Positions 8,692-18,123 of a stretch of DNA of 49,890 nt are shown here, one piece after another. Source of the DNA: an uncultured Planctomycetota bacterium (GTDB taxonomy: Bacteria; Planctomycetota; UBA1135; GCA-002686595); the NCBI GenBank assembly GCA_903928115.1, contig CAIYPP010000027.1:1-49890 (forward strand). The letters are read 5' to 3'. A program made the translations under genes and the position numbers. Below the pieces are notes generated by a model. It searched no databases. It saw only the letters and a program-made list of their open reading frames with translations, and was not told the origin of the DNA. Position 1 is the stretch's first letter, and every line of letters begins with the position of its first letter.

Positions 8692-10509
8692 CTACTGCGC
8701 CTCGCGTGTCGCGAGCGTGACGCGGACCTCTTCGGTCTTGCCGTCGCGCAGGAAGCGCGCCAGCACGACGTCGCCGGGCTTGTAGGTCTGCAGCGCGTAG
8801 ACGAAGTCTTGGATCGTGTCGATCGCGATGTCGCCGACCTGCACGAGCACGTCGCCTGCGAGCATTCCGGCCTTCTCCGCGGGGCTGCCGGGCGAGGTCC
8901 CTGCGAGCAAGAGGCCCTTGCCGTCGTGGGCATACTCGGGCACCGTGCCGAACCAGACGCGGAAGCCACCGGCGCGCTCGCGGCCGGGCTGCTGCGCGGC
9001 GGGCGCAGGCGGCTCGACGAACGCGAAGGCGGGCTCACCCGCAACGCGACGCACCAAGTCCAACGTGAGCTGCGCGACCTTGGCCGCACCGTCCGCCTCG
9101 AAGCGCTCCGCGTCATCCGAGGGCTTGTGGTAGTCGGTGTGCAGTCCGCTGAAGAGGTGCACGGCCGCGATCTTGCGCTTCAAGAACGTTTGATGGTCGC
9201 TTCCGCCGACCCCCTGCCCTGAGAGGGAGACGTCGAGCACGAGCCCAACCTCGGGGCCGAGCTCACCCAGCCAGCGCTCGAAGGGCGCGGCCGAGCCTGC
9301 GCCGAGCACCGCGAGCTTGCCGCCGCCCGCGCGCCCCACCATGTCGAGGTTCAGATTGGCCACGACGCGTGAGAGCTCGAAGCCCGGATTGCGTGCCCAG
9401 TGCTCGCTGCCGAGCAGGCCGAGCTCCTCACCGGACCACAGCGCGAACAGCACATCGCACTGCGGCTGCGGCCCGCTGCGCAGCGCACGCGCCACCTCGA
9501 GCACGACCGCCGTGCCGCTCGCGTTGTCGTCCGCGCCATTGTGAATCTGCGGTCCGCCCTTGGGATCGAGCGAGCCTTCCCCGCCGTGGCCAAGGTGGTC
9601 GTAGTGGGCGCCGACGACAACGCAGCGCGACGAGTCGCGGCCGCGCAGCAGTCCGAGCACATTGGTCGCCGGGCCGCGCTCGCGCACGACGTTCACGGAG
9701 ACGTTCGCGCTCGCCGCGGGCTTCACCGCAGGCACTTCCGAACGCGCGTCGAGCGCCGCGATGGCCGCGTCGTAGCCCGGGACGAGCTGTGCCGCGACAG
9801 AGTGCGAAATGTAGAGCGCAGGCAGCACGCTCTGCGCGGCGCGGCCGTAGTCGAAGGGCGGCAGCGCCTCGCTCTTTTGGCTCGGGTGCGGGGCCACGAG
9901 CACCGCGACCGCCCCGTGACGCTTGGCCGTCATCACCTTCAAGAAGAGCGAGCCCGCGTTGCCCCACCCGGCGCTCGCGTGCACCGCGCTGCCCTCCTGC
10001 GGCTGCTCGGCGGGCTGCGCGCCGACCTCATCCGGGGGCGTACCGCGCACGATCAAGACCACCTTGCCGTCGACGCGCTCGGCATAGTCGTTCCACTCCT
10101 TCGTGGCGTCGACAATGCCATAGCCGCGCCACGCGATGTCGCCCGCGACGCTACCAGCGGTCGCGCAGAAGAGGGGTGCGACCTGCGCCGGATCGTTGAG
10201 GCCATTCACCGAGCTCCCCGCGCGCACCTCGACGGGCTTGGGGACCTCGAAGGTCTGCAGGTAGCTCCCTCCGTTGCCGGGCTCGAGCCCCAGCGTCTCG
10301 AAGCGCTTGGCGATCCAGTCTCCGGCGCGCAAGCCCGCGTCCGTGCCGGCGCGGCGCCCCTCCTGCTCGTCCGCCGCGAGCCAGCGCACGTCCGCGTCGA
10401 GCCGCGCGCTCCGACCGACGACGTCCGCGCGTTCCGCGGTGGTGGCGCAAGCGGCGAGAAAGAGCAGCGCGGCGAACCGCGGGAGACGGCGTGCGTGGAG
10501 CAGCTTCAT
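8692..10509 (-). CDS. M28 zinc aminopeptidase lipoprotein with PA and PDZ domains
   Basis: The product is 605 aa. The signal MKLLHARRLPRFAALLFLAA ends in a lipobox (LAAC), so it is lipid-anchored outside the cytoplasm. A protease-associated insert (about residues 120-270) precedes the M28 core. Zinc ligands are visible: His in VVGAHYDHLG, the bridging Asp in NGADDNASG, Glu in SGEELGLLGS, Asp in NLDMVGR and His in LHTDYHKPSDD. A C-terminal PDZ domain (VWFGTVPEY through DGKTEEVRVTL) follows. It probably releases N-terminal amino acids from extracellular peptides. The ATG at 10509 is chosen over the one at 10521 because the latter lies inside the TATGTT -10 hexamer and only the former gives a clean signal peptide. 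Confidence 0.9.
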   Translation of the reverse strand: MKLLHARRLPRFAALLFLAACATTAERADVVGRSARLDADVRWLAADEQEGRRAGTDAGLRAGDWIAKRFETLGLEPGNGGSYLQTFEVPKPVEVRAGSSVNGLNDPAQVAPLFCATAGSVAGDIAWRGYGIVDATKEWNDYAERVDGKVVLIVRGTPPDEVGAQPAEQPQEGSAVHASAGWGNAGSLFLKVMTAKRHGAVAVLVAPHPSQKSEALPPFDYGRAAQSVLPALYISHSVAAQLVPGYDAAIAALDARSEVPAVKPAASANVSVNVVRERGPATNVLGLLRGRDSSRCVVVGAHYDHLGHGGEGSLDPKGGPQIHNGADDNASGTAVVLEVARALRSGPQPQCDVLFALWSGEELGLLGSEHWARNPGFELSRVVANLNLDMVGRAGGGKLAVLGAGSAAPFERWLGELGPEVGLVLDVSLSGQGVGGSDHQTFLKRKIAAVHLFSGLHTDYHKPSDDAERFEADGAAKVAQLTLDLVRRVAGEPAFAFVEPPAPAAQQPGRERAGGFRVWFGTVPEYAHDGKGLLLAGTSPGSPAEKAGMLAGDVLVQVGDIAIDTIQDFVYALQTYKPGDVVLARFLRDGKTEEVRVTLATREAQ

Positions 10510-10516
10510 GGCGCGG

Positions 10517-10522
10517 AACATA
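10517..10522 (-). promoter_or_regulatory. -10 hexamer TATGTT, short leader
   Basis: TATGTT ends 7 nt before the ATG at 10509 and contains an upstream in-frame ATG at 10521. That upstream ATG would lie before the transcription start, which resolves the start of the peptidase. Confidence 0.55.
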
Positions 10523-10588
10523 CGACGCGTTGCGCACGGTTTCAGCCTCTGCGCCCCGCGCGGTCGATTCGGTCGGGCCTGTGGGAGC

Positions 10589-10594
10589 TATGCT
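10589..10594 (+). promoter_or_regulatory. -10 hexamer TATGCT, short leader
   Basis: TATGCT ends 9 nt before the ATG at 10604. The context GCTATGCTCTTCGCCCG ATG closely parallels the promoter at 7585-7590. Confidence 0.55.
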
Positions 10595-10603
10595 CTTCGC
10601 CCG

Positions 10604-11389
10604 ATGCACCTGCAGGTGATCTCGTCGGGTAGCCAAGGCAACTGCACGCTGGTCCGCGCCGGCGAGCGGCGCGTACTCGTCGATGCGGGCTTGCCGGGCG
10701 TCGAGCTCGAGGAGCGCCTCGAAGCCGCGGGAGTTCCGCCGCCGAACGCCGAGCGCCCGGCGCTCCACCATGTCTGGGTGACGCACGGACACCTCGACCA
10801 CGCGCGCTCCGCGGGCTTCATCGCGCGCAAGCACCGCGCGCGGCTGCATTGCGCCGAGAGCTTGATGGGAAACGCGGCCATCCGCCGCTGCCGCGACCTG
10901 CACACGCTGCCCGTCGGCGGAACGCAGGAGGTCGACGAACTCCTCGTGCGCAACGTCGAGATCCCCCACGACGCGCGCCCCACCGTCGCCTATCGCATCG
11001 AGCACGCCGGGCGCGTCGCGGCGATCTTGACGGACATGGGGCGACCCGACGACGGCGTGGCGCGCGCGCTCGCGGGTGCGCACGTGCTCGTGCTCGAGTT
11101 CAACCACGACCTAGGCATGCTCGCCCATGGCCCCTACCCCGCAGCGCTCAAGAAGCGCGTCGCGGGCGACAGCGGGCACCTCTCGAACGATCAGTCCGCA
11201 CAGATGCTGCGCAAGCTCGCCAGCGAAGCGCTTCACACGCTCGTGCTCGCGCACCTCTCCGAAAAGAACAATCGGCCCGACATCGCGCTCGACGTCGCGC
11301 ACAAGACGCTCGCGGAGCTCGGCCTCGAGAGGCGCGTGCGCGTGCTCGTCGCCGATCAGCACGCGATCGGCGAGAACCTCGCAGTCTGA
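10604..11389 (+). CDS. MBL-fold metallohydrolase (WalJ/YycJ-like)
   Basis: The product is 261 aa, a cytoplasmic metallo-beta-lactamase-fold hydrolase. The opening VISSGSQGNCTLVRAGERRVL and the zinc motif VTHGHLDHAR match the YycJ/WalJ type. The C-terminal FNHDLGML...GPYP..LKKRV.GDSGHLSNDQSAQ and VLAHLSEKNN continue the same family. YycJ proteins are 5' exonucleases implicated in DNA mismatch repair or cell-wall coordination in Firmicutes; the role here is inferred only at family level. A nuclease function would fit the convergent AddAB-like repair genes, but they are not co-transcribed. Only 6 nt separate the two stop codons. Confidence 0.87.
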   Translation: MHLQVISSGSQGNCTLVRAGERRVLVDAGLPGVELEERLEAAGVPPPNAERPALHHVWVTHGHLDHARSAGFIARKHRARLHCAESLMGNAAIRRCRDLHTLPVGGTQEVDELLVRNVEIPHDARPTVAYRIEHAGRVAAILTDMGRPDDGVARALAGAHVLVLEFNHDLGMLAHGPYPAALKKRVAGDSGHLSNDQSAQMLRKLASEALHTLVLAHLSEKNNRPDIALDVAHKTLAELGLERRVRVLVADQHAIGENLAV

Positions 11390-11395
11390 GCCCCG

Positions 11396-14300
11396 TCAGT
11401 CGATGGGCATGTACTCGTCGGCCTCGAGGAAGAAGAGGCTGGCGACGACCTTTTCGCGCGGCAAGCCGGTGATCTCCGCAACCGCCGTGCGATACGCCTC
11501 GAGCTGCGGCCGATAGTGCTCGCGTCGCGCCGCAAGGTCCGCGGTGGGCTTGCTCGTCTTGAAGTCGAGTACTTCCGCGCGAACGATGCGCCCGCCCTCG
11601 CGCCACACGACCACGCGGTCGAAGCTGCCGCTCTCGAGCGTCTCGCCGCGCGCGATGCGGAAGCGGCGCTCTCGCCAGACCTCGACGGGGCCTGCGGGCT
11701 TCGTGAAATGACTGCGGAAGTTCGGCTTTTGAAAGCTCGCCAGAAACTCCGCCAAGTCTTGCTCGAGCCACTCGTCGGCGCCGCTGACCTCGCGTGCGAG
11801 CGCACGCAGCTCGTCCGGAGTGCACGCGAACTCCTCGAGCCACTCGAGCTCTTCGAGCCAACGGTGAAAACGGCTGCCGCGGCGCTGCGCGCGCGTATCG
11901 TCCGCGCTCTCGAAGAGCTTGGAAATGGCAATGGACTCGTCGTGGGCGAGATCCGAGGGACTACGGCGCTCCAGCTCGCGTCGACGCACGCTGGGAGCGA
12001 ACGAGAGCTCGCGCGCCGCGGCCCGACTGGGCAAGACTTCCTTCACGGGCTTGAGGTGCGAAACCCAAGCGCTCTCGGGCGTATCGCTCTCGTAGACGAC
12101 CGAGTTCTCAGGCAGCGCGCCGTGTCCGAGCCCGAGTCGCTCGCGCAGCAACCCCGACGGCGAACGGCGCACCCCACCCTCCTTGTTGCCCATCGCGTGG
12201 ATCACGAGCTGCAGCGAATAACGCGCACGCGTGAGCGCCACGTACAGGACCGAGAGCTCATCGCGCATGCCGCGTTCCTGCGCCATCTCGTGGAGCTCCA
12301 AGGGCTCCCGCAAGCCCGCCGCAACGAAGGCCCGGAGCGTCAGCTTCGACACGCTGCGCGAGACGAGATCGATGCGCCGCTCGGGATCGTCCCCCTCCCG
12401 GCGCCAGTAGAAGACGTTGGAATCCTGCTGCCATAGCTGGTCGAGCTCCGGCAGCACGACGGCATCGAACTCCAGACCCTTCGAAGCGTGGACGGTCATC
12501 ACCTTCACAGCGGCGGAGCTCGCGTCCTCGACGCGCACGCTCGCCACGCGCGCGAGGAACTCATCGAGCGATCCCCCCGCATCCTGAGCGAGCGCAAAGT
12601 CGATCAGCTGAGCAAAGCGACGCTGCTCCCAGACGCCGAGCTTCTCCGCGACACAACCGCGGAGCTCGGCCAACCAGCCGGAGACACCGAGGCGTAGGAG
12701 CCGTCGGCGCTGCTCCCGCTGGATCGACGCAGCCTGTGCGACGGAACCGTCGGCGACGAGGCCGAGTGCCGACGCGAAGACGCTCGTCGCAGCGTGGTAC
12801 AGCGCCACGCCATCGCCGGGGTGCTCCAGCCAGTGAAGTGCCGCAGCAGCGGCTTGCACCGAAATGGAGTCCACCAGCGGATTGCCGCCTTCCCCGCTGG
12901 CTGCGATCCCACGTTCGCGCAGCTTCGTCAGCAGATACGCCGCGTAGCGATTGCGGCGCAGCAAGATCGCCACCGTGGCACGCGCGTCGAGTTTCCGCAG
13001 CTCCTCGACGAGTTCCACGGCGCGGTCCATGCACGCGCGCGTGCGATCCTTGGCATCCGCCGGCAACGTGGCAGTATGCACGCGCACCTTGCCGGAGAGC
13101 TCGTGCTTCGCCGTGTGCGTGACGTAGTTCGAGCAAATCGACTGCAGCGCTCTCGCGCTGCCCGGTCGCGCGTCGAAGCCGGAGAAAGGTGCCTTCGTTT
13201 CGAAAACCTTGTTGGCGAAGTCGAGCACGACCTGCGACGAGCGGTAGCTCAGATTCAGTTGGGCGACCTCCAGCGGCTGGAGCCGAAGGTCCATCTGTTC
13301 CAAGAGCCGCGGCTCCCCCGCCCGCCAGCCGTAGATCGACTGCTTCGTATCACCCACGCAGAAGAACGTCCGCGAGCCATCCGCCTCCTGAACGAGCTCT
13401 TCGGAGACGCGTTTCAAGACGCGCCACTGCATCGGCGCAGTGTCTTGAAACTCATCGAGCAAGAGATGGTCGATGCGCGCGTCGAGGCGTTCCTCCAGCT
13501 CGCTGGAAAGCGACTTGGAGCCCCCGGTGGCGTGCTCTGCGAGCGCACAGGCGATCTCGTCGAAGCCGAGTTTTCCGCTGCGTTCCCGCTCCTCGAGGCG
13601 ACGTTCCGAAACCACGTCGAGCAGGCGACGCGCAGCGCGATTGTGCGCGGAGAGCCTCGCAAACTCCCCAGAAGCCAAGACGCGATACAACGCCTCATGG
13701 ACCGCAACCCACTCGGAAGGAATCTCGATCGAGGAATACGTCGTGGAACCGTCCGCCAGACTCTTGCCGATGCCCTTCTCCAAGAGCTTGCGCAGAGCCT
13801 CGATTCCGTCGCCGCTCGTGATCCACACGGCGAAATCCTCCCGCCCCACGAGCTCGAGCAAAGCGGTTCGGACCTTCTCATAGTTGGCGGCCTTGCCGCC
13901 GCTCTTGGTAAGGACGGATGGCAGCGCTCGAATGCGCTTCGGCAATTCAAGGAGTTCCCGGTCGGAAAGCTCGCTGGGCTTCGGAAGTCCGATCCAAGCC
14001 GCGACATCGCTCTCGGCATGGAGCGACGCTGCGAGCTCCACCGTGCCGATCAAAGTCGAGTGCACACCGCGCGCGGAGGCGCCGCGCTCGAGTTCGCGCA
14101 GCAAGATGCCCCATTGGGAGCGATCGAGCGACGTGAGGGCATCGGCCACGGCCCTGTCGCGACTGCGCTGAAGATCGACCTCGTCCGCGATGCTCCAGTC
14201 CGGCGGCAAGCCGAGCTCGCCGGCCAGCGACTGCGCCACGAGCACGAAGAACGCATCGAGCGTGCTGATGCGAAATCCGTCGATACGACGCGCTAGCTTC

Positions 14301-14566
14301 CCGAGCAGCGCGCGATAGCGCTCGCGTCCGACCTGCATCTCGAGTTCTACATCGAGAGCAGTTGCGGACGCGTCGCTCGCTGCCGCCTTCGCAAGTCGAG
14401 AGAGAACACGGGCGAGGATCTCGCCCGCGGCCTTGCGCGTGAAGGTCGAGGCGACGATACGGTCGTGACTTGCACCGCTGCAGACGAGCCGCAGATAGTG
14501 ACTCGTCAGTTGGTGCGTCTTGCCGGTCCCCGCCGACGCTCTGTAGAGCTTCGAGCCGAGCTTCAC
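11396..14566 (-). CDS. addA: AddA-like UvrD/Rep helicase-nuclease
   Basis: The product is 1056 aa. It is a superfamily 1A helicase with a C-terminal RecB-type nuclease, probably the helicase subunit of a double-strand-break resection complex. Visible motifs are Walker A SAGTGKT (about 11-17), STFTRKAAGEI (Ia), LLLDEFQDTAPMQW (II), FCVGDTKQSIYGWR (III), NLSYRSSQVVLDF (IV), VMTVHASKGLEF (V) and LSVLYVALTRARYSLQLV (VI). The nuclease has SGSFDRVVVW, EVLDFKTSK and YRPQLEAY (GxxD...DxK...QxxxY). Its ATG overlaps the upstream addB-like stop as ATGA. AddA versus a stand-alone RecB-like protein is decided by the partner gene. Confidence 0.88.
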   Translation of the reverse strand: MKLGSKLYRASAGTGKTHQLTSHYLRLVCSGASHDRIVASTFTRKAAGEILARVLSRLAKAAASDASATALDVELEMQVGRERYRALLGKLARRIDGFRISTLDAFFVLVAQSLAGELGLPPDWSIADEVDLQRSRDRAVADALTSLDRSQWGILLRELERGASARGVHSTLIGTVELAASLHAESDVAAWIGLPKPSELSDRELLELPKRIRALPSVLTKSGGKAANYEKVRTALLELVGREDFAVWITSGDGIEALRKLLEKGIGKSLADGSTTYSSIEIPSEWVAVHEALYRVLASGEFARLSAHNRAARRLLDVVSERRLEERERSGKLGFDEIACALAEHATGGSKSLSSELEERLDARIDHLLLDEFQDTAPMQWRVLKRVSEELVQEADGSRTFFCVGDTKQSIYGWRAGEPRLLEQMDLRLQPLEVAQLNLSYRSSQVVLDFANKVFETKAPFSGFDARPGSARALQSICSNYVTHTAKHELSGKVRVHTATLPADAKDRTRACMDRAVELVEELRKLDARATVAILLRRNRYAAYLLTKLRERGIAASGEGGNPLVDSISVQAAAAALHWLEHPGDGVALYHAATSVFASALGLVADGSVAQAASIQREQRRRLLRLGVSGWLAELRGCVAEKLGVWEQRRFAQLIDFALAQDAGGSLDEFLARVASVRVEDASSAAVKVMTVHASKGLEFDAVVLPELDQLWQQDSNVFYWRREGDDPERRIDLVSRSVSKLTLRAFVAAGLREPLELHEMAQERGMRDELSVLYVALTRARYSLQLVIHAMGNKEGGVRRSPSGLLRERLGLGHGALPENSVVYESDTPESAWVSHLKPVKEVLPSRAAARELSFAPSVRRRELERRSPSDLAHDESIAISKLFESADDTRAQRRGSRFHRWLEELEWLEEFACTPDELRALAREVSGADEWLEQDLAEFLASFQKPNFRSHFTKPAGPVEVWRERRFRIARGETLESGSFDRVVVWREGGRIVRAEVLDFKTSKPTADLAARREHYRPQLEAYRTAVAEITGLPREKVVASLFFLEADEYMPID

Positions 14567-17322
14567 GCTTCACCTTCGACTTCGTCGTCGTCGTCCGAGT
14601 CTTCCTCCGAGAGCAGTCCGAAACCGCACAAATACGCGAGCGAGCGATCGAGCGGCGCGCGCTTGGGCAGGCCCTCGAACTTGCGCTCCGAAATCGCATC
14701 GACGACCTCGGCGGCACACTGCATCGCACTATCGCGCTCAAACTCGCCGAAGGAGTACTTCGCGAAGAGGTCCGAACTTTCCTCCTTCGACACGGTGATG
14801 TAGCCCAGTTCGACGTTCTCGAGTTGACCGCCGTGCAGAGGCTCGGCCAGCCAGTAGTACAACGGGAGCTGCAGGTCCTTGAACTTGCCCGGCTTGCCGT
14901 GGACCGAGCCCGGCTTCTCGGGCTTGTCGCCCGTCTTGTAGTCGCTGATGCGCCAACGTCCGGTGCGACGATTTTGTTCGATGCGGTCGATGGTCCCCGT
15001 CACGAGGAGCGAGCGCAGCTCGCGCGGCGTCGCCTTCAGCTCCGTGTGGACGATCACCCAGCCCTCGGCGGCCTGCGCGGCCTGCCAACGCGCGACGCGT
15101 TCGAGCCTCGTACGGAGCTTCTCCACCTGCAGCCAAACTGCGGGGCGGGCATCGTTACCGAAGCGCTCCGAGGCAAGCGCATCGAGGCGAGCAGAGAGTG
15201 CCGTGCGCAGCACTTCGACATCCGTCGTGCCGCGCAGGTTCGGTTCGCCGAGCACGCTCAGGACTTCGTGCGCGAACGTCCCGAAGGCGCGAGGATCGAG
15301 CTCGAGCTCGACGTAGCCCGCGCTGCGACGCTTGAGCACGCTCCCCACGTAGTAAAGAAACGGCGATTCCAAGTAGCGCCGGAACTCCGTCACACTGATC
15401 GTCGTCGGAGCGGGCTCGGCACCGATCTGGGGCGTGCGTCGCTCGGGACTGCCCGAAGCAGGCGGCGGAGCGCTTTCGTGCTCGGGAAACGCACGCTGAA
15501 CGCGCGCGAGGGTGGCGTCGGGCCCCCCTCGGAACAGGAATCGACTCGGAACGAGCGGATTGCGCTCGGAGTCGCGTCGCGCGGAGAGCAGCAACGTGCT
15601 TGGACGACCGGCGAGAATGGCTGCAAGCGCCCACACGTCGCGCGCCGCGCGGCGCCGTTCGTCGAGCAGCTCGAGCTCGCGTCGCGCCGGGTCGGAGAGC
15701 AGGCCTCCGCTCGCGCCGCGTGCCGGGAGAGCGCCCTCGTTGAGCCCGCAGATCGCGAGGTGCGGCGCATCGTCGAGTGCGAGCTCCAACCAGCCAAAGA
15801 TCTCGACGAGCGGGAGCTTTTCGCCCGGAGGCGGCGGCGGTAGCTCGAGAGACTCGAGATGCTCTTCGAGCAACTGCGCGACATCGCTGCCCGCGAGAGT
15901 CGATGCGCTCTCGCCTGCGGAGGCCACGGCGAGGTCTGCGACCTGCCGCGCAAGGGCCTCGAGTGCTCTCACATGCAGCCAGCCATGCTTGTCCCGCGCG
16001 CCCGTCGCAATCGAGGGATACGCCGCGGAGAGCAGCGCTCGGATCCGCGCGCTCCAGTCTTTGGCCGAGCTTGCGAGCGCTTCGTCCGCGCTCCCAAGCA
16101 ACGCCTGCGCCCTCTCGACGGCCGTGCGCAGCACTTCGAGCGCACGTCCGCCGCCACGACTCGAGCTCACGGGCCACTGTCCGTCCAACCGCAATGGCGA
16201 GTGTTCCGAGAGGAAGGTGTCGAGAGCCGCGGAGAGTGTTCCTCCCGGGACACCACACAGCGCCTCGAAGTCCGGATGGCGCGCGAGCAGGGCAAAGTCC
16301 TCGGCGGACCGCGATGCCGCCCACTTCAAGCCACCGAGCACGAGCCGAGCCGCGGGAGCCTCGGTGAGCGCCGTCCCGCCTGCGAAGCGCGGCTCGCAGC
16401 CGAGCTCGATCAAGCGGCGCTCCACGAACGGACGCACCGAGAGGTCCGCGAGGCCGACGGCCACCTGCTCCGGCGCCGGACGGGGCTGGATCGACGCGAG
16501 GTGCGCGACGGCGAGCGCCGCCTCCTCGTCGGGTGTGTCGACGCACTCCCAGTTCTCCGTCGCGATCCCCGGGTCCCGCTCCGCCCAGTGTGCTACGTCG
16601 AGGAATCCCCACGCATCGAAGCGTTCGGACTCCGACTCGGGCGCGAACACCAGAGCGTCGACGCTCGGAACTCGCTCAAGGACGCGCCGGAGCGCGCGCG
16701 GCGGATCGACCACCGCCATCAAGAAGACGTGCAGACGGGTATCGAGCTCCGCTGACAGCGCCGCCTGCGCCGAAGCCGCGGGATCGATCACTCCGCGCGC
16801 CTCCAGCCCCGCGCGATAGCGCGCTTCGACTTGGGCATAGGCGCGCCACACCGCCGCAGAGCCGAGCTTGCGCGAGGCCTCCGCACGCATCGCGACGTCC
16901 ACAGGCAAAACATCGTCTGCGGCCAACTCCCGGAAGACTCGCGAGCACAGCCGCGCGAGCCCTTGGATCGACGTCCCGCTGCGCGCGCCCCACAGGCTCT
17001 CGCGCGTCTTCGAATCGACACCGGCGAGAGCCTCTCGCCACGCGAGGTCACACTGCCAGTCCGTCGCAAGCAGCGCTCGTCGCTTGCGCAGCGCTTGCGC
17101 GAGTTCGCCTTCGGACACCACGCGCGGCGGGGTCCACTGCGAGGGCGCGAGCTCGGCGATGCGGTCTTCGACTCGACGTGCGGCACGCCTTCCGGGCAAT
17201 ACGATCAGTGCACGAGCCGAGTCGAGCTCCTCGGTGCGCACACGCTCGATCCAAGCCTCGACTGCAACTTGCAGGAAAGACCTCTTCCATCCGAGGAACG
17301 TACGCACCGCCTGCCCCGCCAT
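14563..17322 (-). CDS. addB: AddB-like PD-(D/E)XK nuclease subunit
   Basis: The product is 919 aa. The N-terminal half resembles a decayed SF1 helicase: LIVLPGRRAARRVEDRIAEL stands where a Walker A would be and has no GKT/S. The C-terminal nuclease is intact in outline: LVTGTIDRIEQ, WRISDYKTGDK and LQLPLYYWLA. AddB proteins usually carry four Cys for a 4Fe-4S cluster around the nuclease; here only two Cys follow the nuclease (MQCAAEV, YLCGFG), so the cluster is probably absent. The tail is strongly acidic. It sits immediately upstream of the AddA-like gene with an ATGA overlap. The ATG at 17322 lies 10 nt after a TAATCT hexamer, which places the alternative GTG 17325 in a 7-nt position. Confidence 0.8.
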   Translation of the reverse strand: MAGQAVRTFLGWKRSFLQVAVEAWIERVRTEELDSARALIVLPGRRAARRVEDRIAELAPSQWTPPRVVSEGELAQALRKRRALLATDWQCDLAWREALAGVDSKTRESLWGARSGTSIQGLARLCSRVFRELAADDVLPVDVAMRAEASRKLGSAAVWRAYAQVEARYRAGLEARGVIDPAASAQAALSAELDTRLHVFLMAVVDPPRALRRVLERVPSVDALVFAPESESERFDAWGFLDVAHWAERDPGIATENWECVDTPDEEAALAVAHLASIQPRPAPEQVAVGLADLSVRPFVERRLIELGCEPRFAGGTALTEAPAARLVLGGLKWAASRSAEDFALLARHPDFEALCGVPGGTLSAALDTFLSEHSPLRLDGQWPVSSSRGGGRALEVLRTAVERAQALLGSADEALASSAKDWSARIRALLSAAYPSIATGARDKHGWLHVRALEALARQVADLAVASAGESASTLAGSDVAQLLEEHLESLELPPPPPGEKLPLVEIFGWLELALDDAPHLAICGLNEGALPARGASGGLLSDPARRELELLDERRRAARDVWALAAILAGRPSTLLLSARRDSERNPLVPSRFLFRGGPDATLARVQRAFPEHESAPPPASGSPERRTPQIGAEPAPTTISVTEFRRYLESPFLYYVGSVLKRRSAGYVELELDPRAFGTFAHEVLSVLGEPNLRGTTDVEVLRTALSARLDALASERFGNDARPAVWLQVEKLRTRLERVARWQAAQAAEGWVIVHTELKATPRELRSLLVTGTIDRIEQNRRTGRWRISDYKTGDKPEKPGSVHGKPGKFKDLQLPLYYWLAEPLHGGQLENVELGYITVSKEESSDLFAKYSFGEFERDSAMQCAAEVVDAISERKFEGLPKRAPLDRSLAYLCGFGLLSEEDSDDDDEVEGEA

Positions 17323-17332
17323 CACGGCGCAG

Positions 17333-17338
17333 AGATTA
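17333..17338 (-). promoter_or_regulatory. -10 hexamer TAATCT for addBA
   Basis: TAATCT ends 10 nt before the ATG at 17322. It implies a very short leader for the addB-addA pair. Confidence 0.5.
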
Positions 17339-17386
17339 GTCGAAGTCCGTCGCGCACGCCAAGGCCGCGCGGCCCAACGAATCGGA

Positions 17387-18109
17387 TCAGTGTCCGCGCT
17401 TCTCGCGCAGCGGCTTCATGCCGGAGAAGAGCGACCAACGCACGATCGCCCACAGCGCGATGAAGGCGTCCTTCAGGCCGATCTTCTTGCCCTCGGAGTA
17501 GTCGCGACCGGCATAGCTGATCGGGACCTCGTAGACGCGCACGCGCAGCTTCGCCACCTTGGCGGTGATCTCCGGCTCGACGGCAAACGTGCGCGAGCGG
17601 ATGTCGAGACGGTCGGCAACCTCACGGCGGAAGACCTTGTAGCAGGTCTCCATGTCGGTGAGGTTGAGGTTCGTGAAGCAGTTCGACGCCAGCGTGAGCG
17701 TGCGGTTGCCCACGTAGTGATAGAAGAGGTGGACGCGCGCATAGGCGCCCCCGAGGAAGCGGCTTCCGAACACCACGTCGGCCTTGCCCTCGAGGATCGG
17801 CCGCAGGAGCGCCGGGTAGTCGCTCGGGTCGTACTCCAAGTCGGCGTCTTGGATGAGCACGACGTCGCCGGTCACCTTCGAGAAGCCCGTCGCGAGCGCG
17901 CCGCCCTTGCCACGGTTCGACTCGTGGTGGAACACGCGCACGTTCTTCTGCTCCTGCGCCATGCGCTCGAGGATCGCGGCCGTGCCATCCTTCGAGCAGT
18001 CGTTGACGAGGATGATCTCCTTCTCGTACGGAGTGGCCTGCACGCGGCGCACGATCTCCTCGACCGTTCGCTCCTCGTTGTAGACCGGCATGACGACCGA
18101 GAGCTTCAT
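17387..18109 (-). CDS. Family 2 glycosyltransferase (DPM1-like)
   Basis: The product is 240 aa, a cytoplasmic GT-A enzyme of the polyprenyl/dolichyl-phosphate mannosyltransferase type. It would charge undecaprenyl phosphate with a sugar. Landmarks are LSVVMPVYNEERTVEEIV, ILVNDCSKDGTAAIL, NRGKGGALATGF, the DxD motif VLIQDADLEYDP and DVVFGSRFLGG. It has no C-terminal membrane anchor. Two starts compete: GTG 18127 overlaps the upstream stop (GTGA), but ATG 18109 has a strong Shine-Dalgarno GAGGAG at 18116-18121 with 6-nt spacing and begins right at the first beta strand. It is the last gene of the glycosyltransferase operon. Confidence 0.88.
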   Translation of the reverse strand: MKLSVVMPVYNEERTVEEIVRRVQATPYEKEIILVNDCSKDGTAAILERMAQEQKNVRVFHHESNRGKGGALATGFSKVTGDVVLIQDADLEYDPSDYPALLRPILEGKADVVFGSRFLGGAYARVHLFYHYVGNRTLTLASNCFTNLNLTDMETCYKVFRREVADRLDIRSRTFAVEPEITAKVAKLRVRVYEVPISYAGRDYSEGKKIGLKDAFIALWAIVRWSLFSGMKPLREKRGH

Positions 18110-18115
18110 GGGTTT

Positions 18116-18121
18116 CTCCTC
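18116..18121 (-). promoter_or_regulatory. Ribosome binding site GAGGAG deciding the GT2 start
   Basis: GAGGAG lies 6 nt before the ATG at 18109. It is one of the clearest Shine-Dalgarno sites in the window and favours that ATG over the overlapping GTG at 18127. Confidence 0.7.
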
Positions 18122-18123
18122 GC

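Noticed and set aside
10509..10521. Upstream ATG at 10521 as start of the M28 peptidase
   Set aside because: It lies inside the -10 hexamer and would disturb the signal peptide that begins at 10509.
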